Of a stretch of DNA of 39,881 bases, positions 39,579 through 39,881 are shown in pieces. Origin of the DNA: Nitrososphaerota archaeon (GTDB lineage Archaea; Thermoproteota; Nitrososphaeria; Nitrososphaerales; Gagatemarchaeaceae); the NCBI GenBank assembly GCA_028866945.1, contig JAGWHE010000008.1, positions 1 through 39,881 of the forward strand, written 5' to 3'. Position numbers and translations under genes: made by a program. The notes below the pieces were generated by a model. The model had not been told where the DNA came from. It worked only from the letters and a program-made list of their open reading frames with translations, and made no database searches. Within the stretch, counting starts at the first letter, position 1. Each line of letters opens with the position of its first letter.

Positions 39579-39881
39579 GAGAGGGACCCGACTTCTTGCA
39601 CGAGTCTTGGGCTACAGTCTGTTTCCCGATATTCTCTCGAGGGCATGGATGGTCAATGCGGCCCGGAGTACGCTTCCTGGACCCGTTTGAAAGCCTACCC
39701 CGCCGGGCCCGTTTTTAGAATAGCTCACAGTGGGCTCTGTCTACCAAAAGGAGGCTGATTCGAGCCTATTATCGTTATTGCGATTTGCGGTCGCCAGGAC
39801 TTCCGCCCGTGTTCCCAAGCTTGTTAACAGCTTGATTCTGGCTTATTCGGTCAAACAGAACTCATTTTGAGTTTGCGGGCC
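39579..39881. other. 303-base stretch to window end, no gene recognised
   Basis: No family-like frame. It holds GGCCCGG (39660-39666) inverted against CCGGGCC (39703-39709) followed by TTTTT (39712-39716), an 11-base copy of the tRNA-Arg 3' end at 39703-39713, and a CAAGC/GCTTG hairpin at 39816-39834. Confidence 0.4.
39660..39716 (+). terminator. Inverted repeat with T-run, possible terminator or tRNA remnant
   Basis: A 7-base perfect inverted repeat with a 36-base loop is followed by TTTTT. The loop contains GTTTGAAAGCC, faintly like a T arm, so a degenerate tRNA fragment is possible. Confidence 0.3.

Noticed and set aside
1-39881. CRISPR arrays, insertion sequences and rRNA
   Set aside because: No regularly spaced repeats, no transposase-like frame and no rRNA sequence were seen.
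38690-39881. Complete integrated virus or plasmid
   Set aside because: No integrase, replication or capsid gene is visible; only an att-like repeat and a toxin-antitoxin pair, so only a small element or remnant is suggested.

Overview
The window is archaeal chromosome. The RNA, translation and transcription genes are all of archaeal type: Nop5/Nop56, fibrillarin, Gar1, SRP19, S8e, TFB, an RPC34-like factor with a cysteine cluster, Trm1 and pantoate kinase. Promoters are TATA boxes placed about 26-30 bases before the start codon. The RPC34-like gene, the SMC/ScpA/ScpB set and the HTH_45-type regulator suggest the TACK group, most likely a GC-rich member of the Thaumarchaeota/Nitrososphaeria. 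This is an inference: there is no rRNA and no ammonia-oxidation gene here to settle it.

Layout. 1-7.3 kb is an information-processing cluster: the snoRNP pair nop5-fibrillarin, RNase HII with a THEP1 NTPase, trm1, then the minus-strand operon gar1-tfb-rpc34-cdd-rrmJ, and srp19 with rps8e. 7.3-12.1 kb is the condensin operon smc-scpA-scpB. 12.4-15.5 kb holds an M24 peptidase and the minus-strand operon sua5-THUMP-pantoate kinase. 15.5-19.5 kb is central carbon and nitrogen metabolism: triosephosphate isomerase, glutamate dehydrogenase, class I fructose bisphosphatase and class I aldolase, plus a 30-residue acidic microprotein. 19.5-21.9 kb is a PadR-regulated ABC exporter. 22-25.5 kb is a surface-sugar locus: UDP-sulfoquinovose synthase-like enzyme, glycosyltransferase, MFS transporter. 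25.6-31.2 kb is accessory: a winged-helix/seven-helix membrane pair, a CopD-like protein, a VioB-like ferritin-fold protein and a copper ATPase with a small HMA protein. 31.4-33.3 kb is a second ABC system. 33.4-38.6 kb has tRNA-Gln, an aminotransferase, a SerB-like phosphatase, argS and a second MFS transporter. The end has tRNA-Arg followed by an AT-richer PIN toxin/UPF0175-like antitoxin pair.

The most unusual signal is at starts of translation. Several genes whose reading frame clearly continues upstream into conserved family sequence (TFB zinc ribbon, pantoate kinase N-terminus, Rossmann glycine motif of the sulfoquinovose synthase, PadR helix 1, glycosyltransferase first strand, THUMP protein) have no ATG, GTG or TTG at the right place, but have an in-frame ACG or CTG, often within a few bases of the previous gene's stop. 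With the frequent TTGA stop/start overlaps, this suggests initiation at near-cognate codons supported by translational coupling. Other notable points are a symmetric bidirectional TATA element, a reversed-order toxin-antitoxin pair next to a tRNA with an enlarged variable region, and a small HMA protein in frame behind the copA stop codon.
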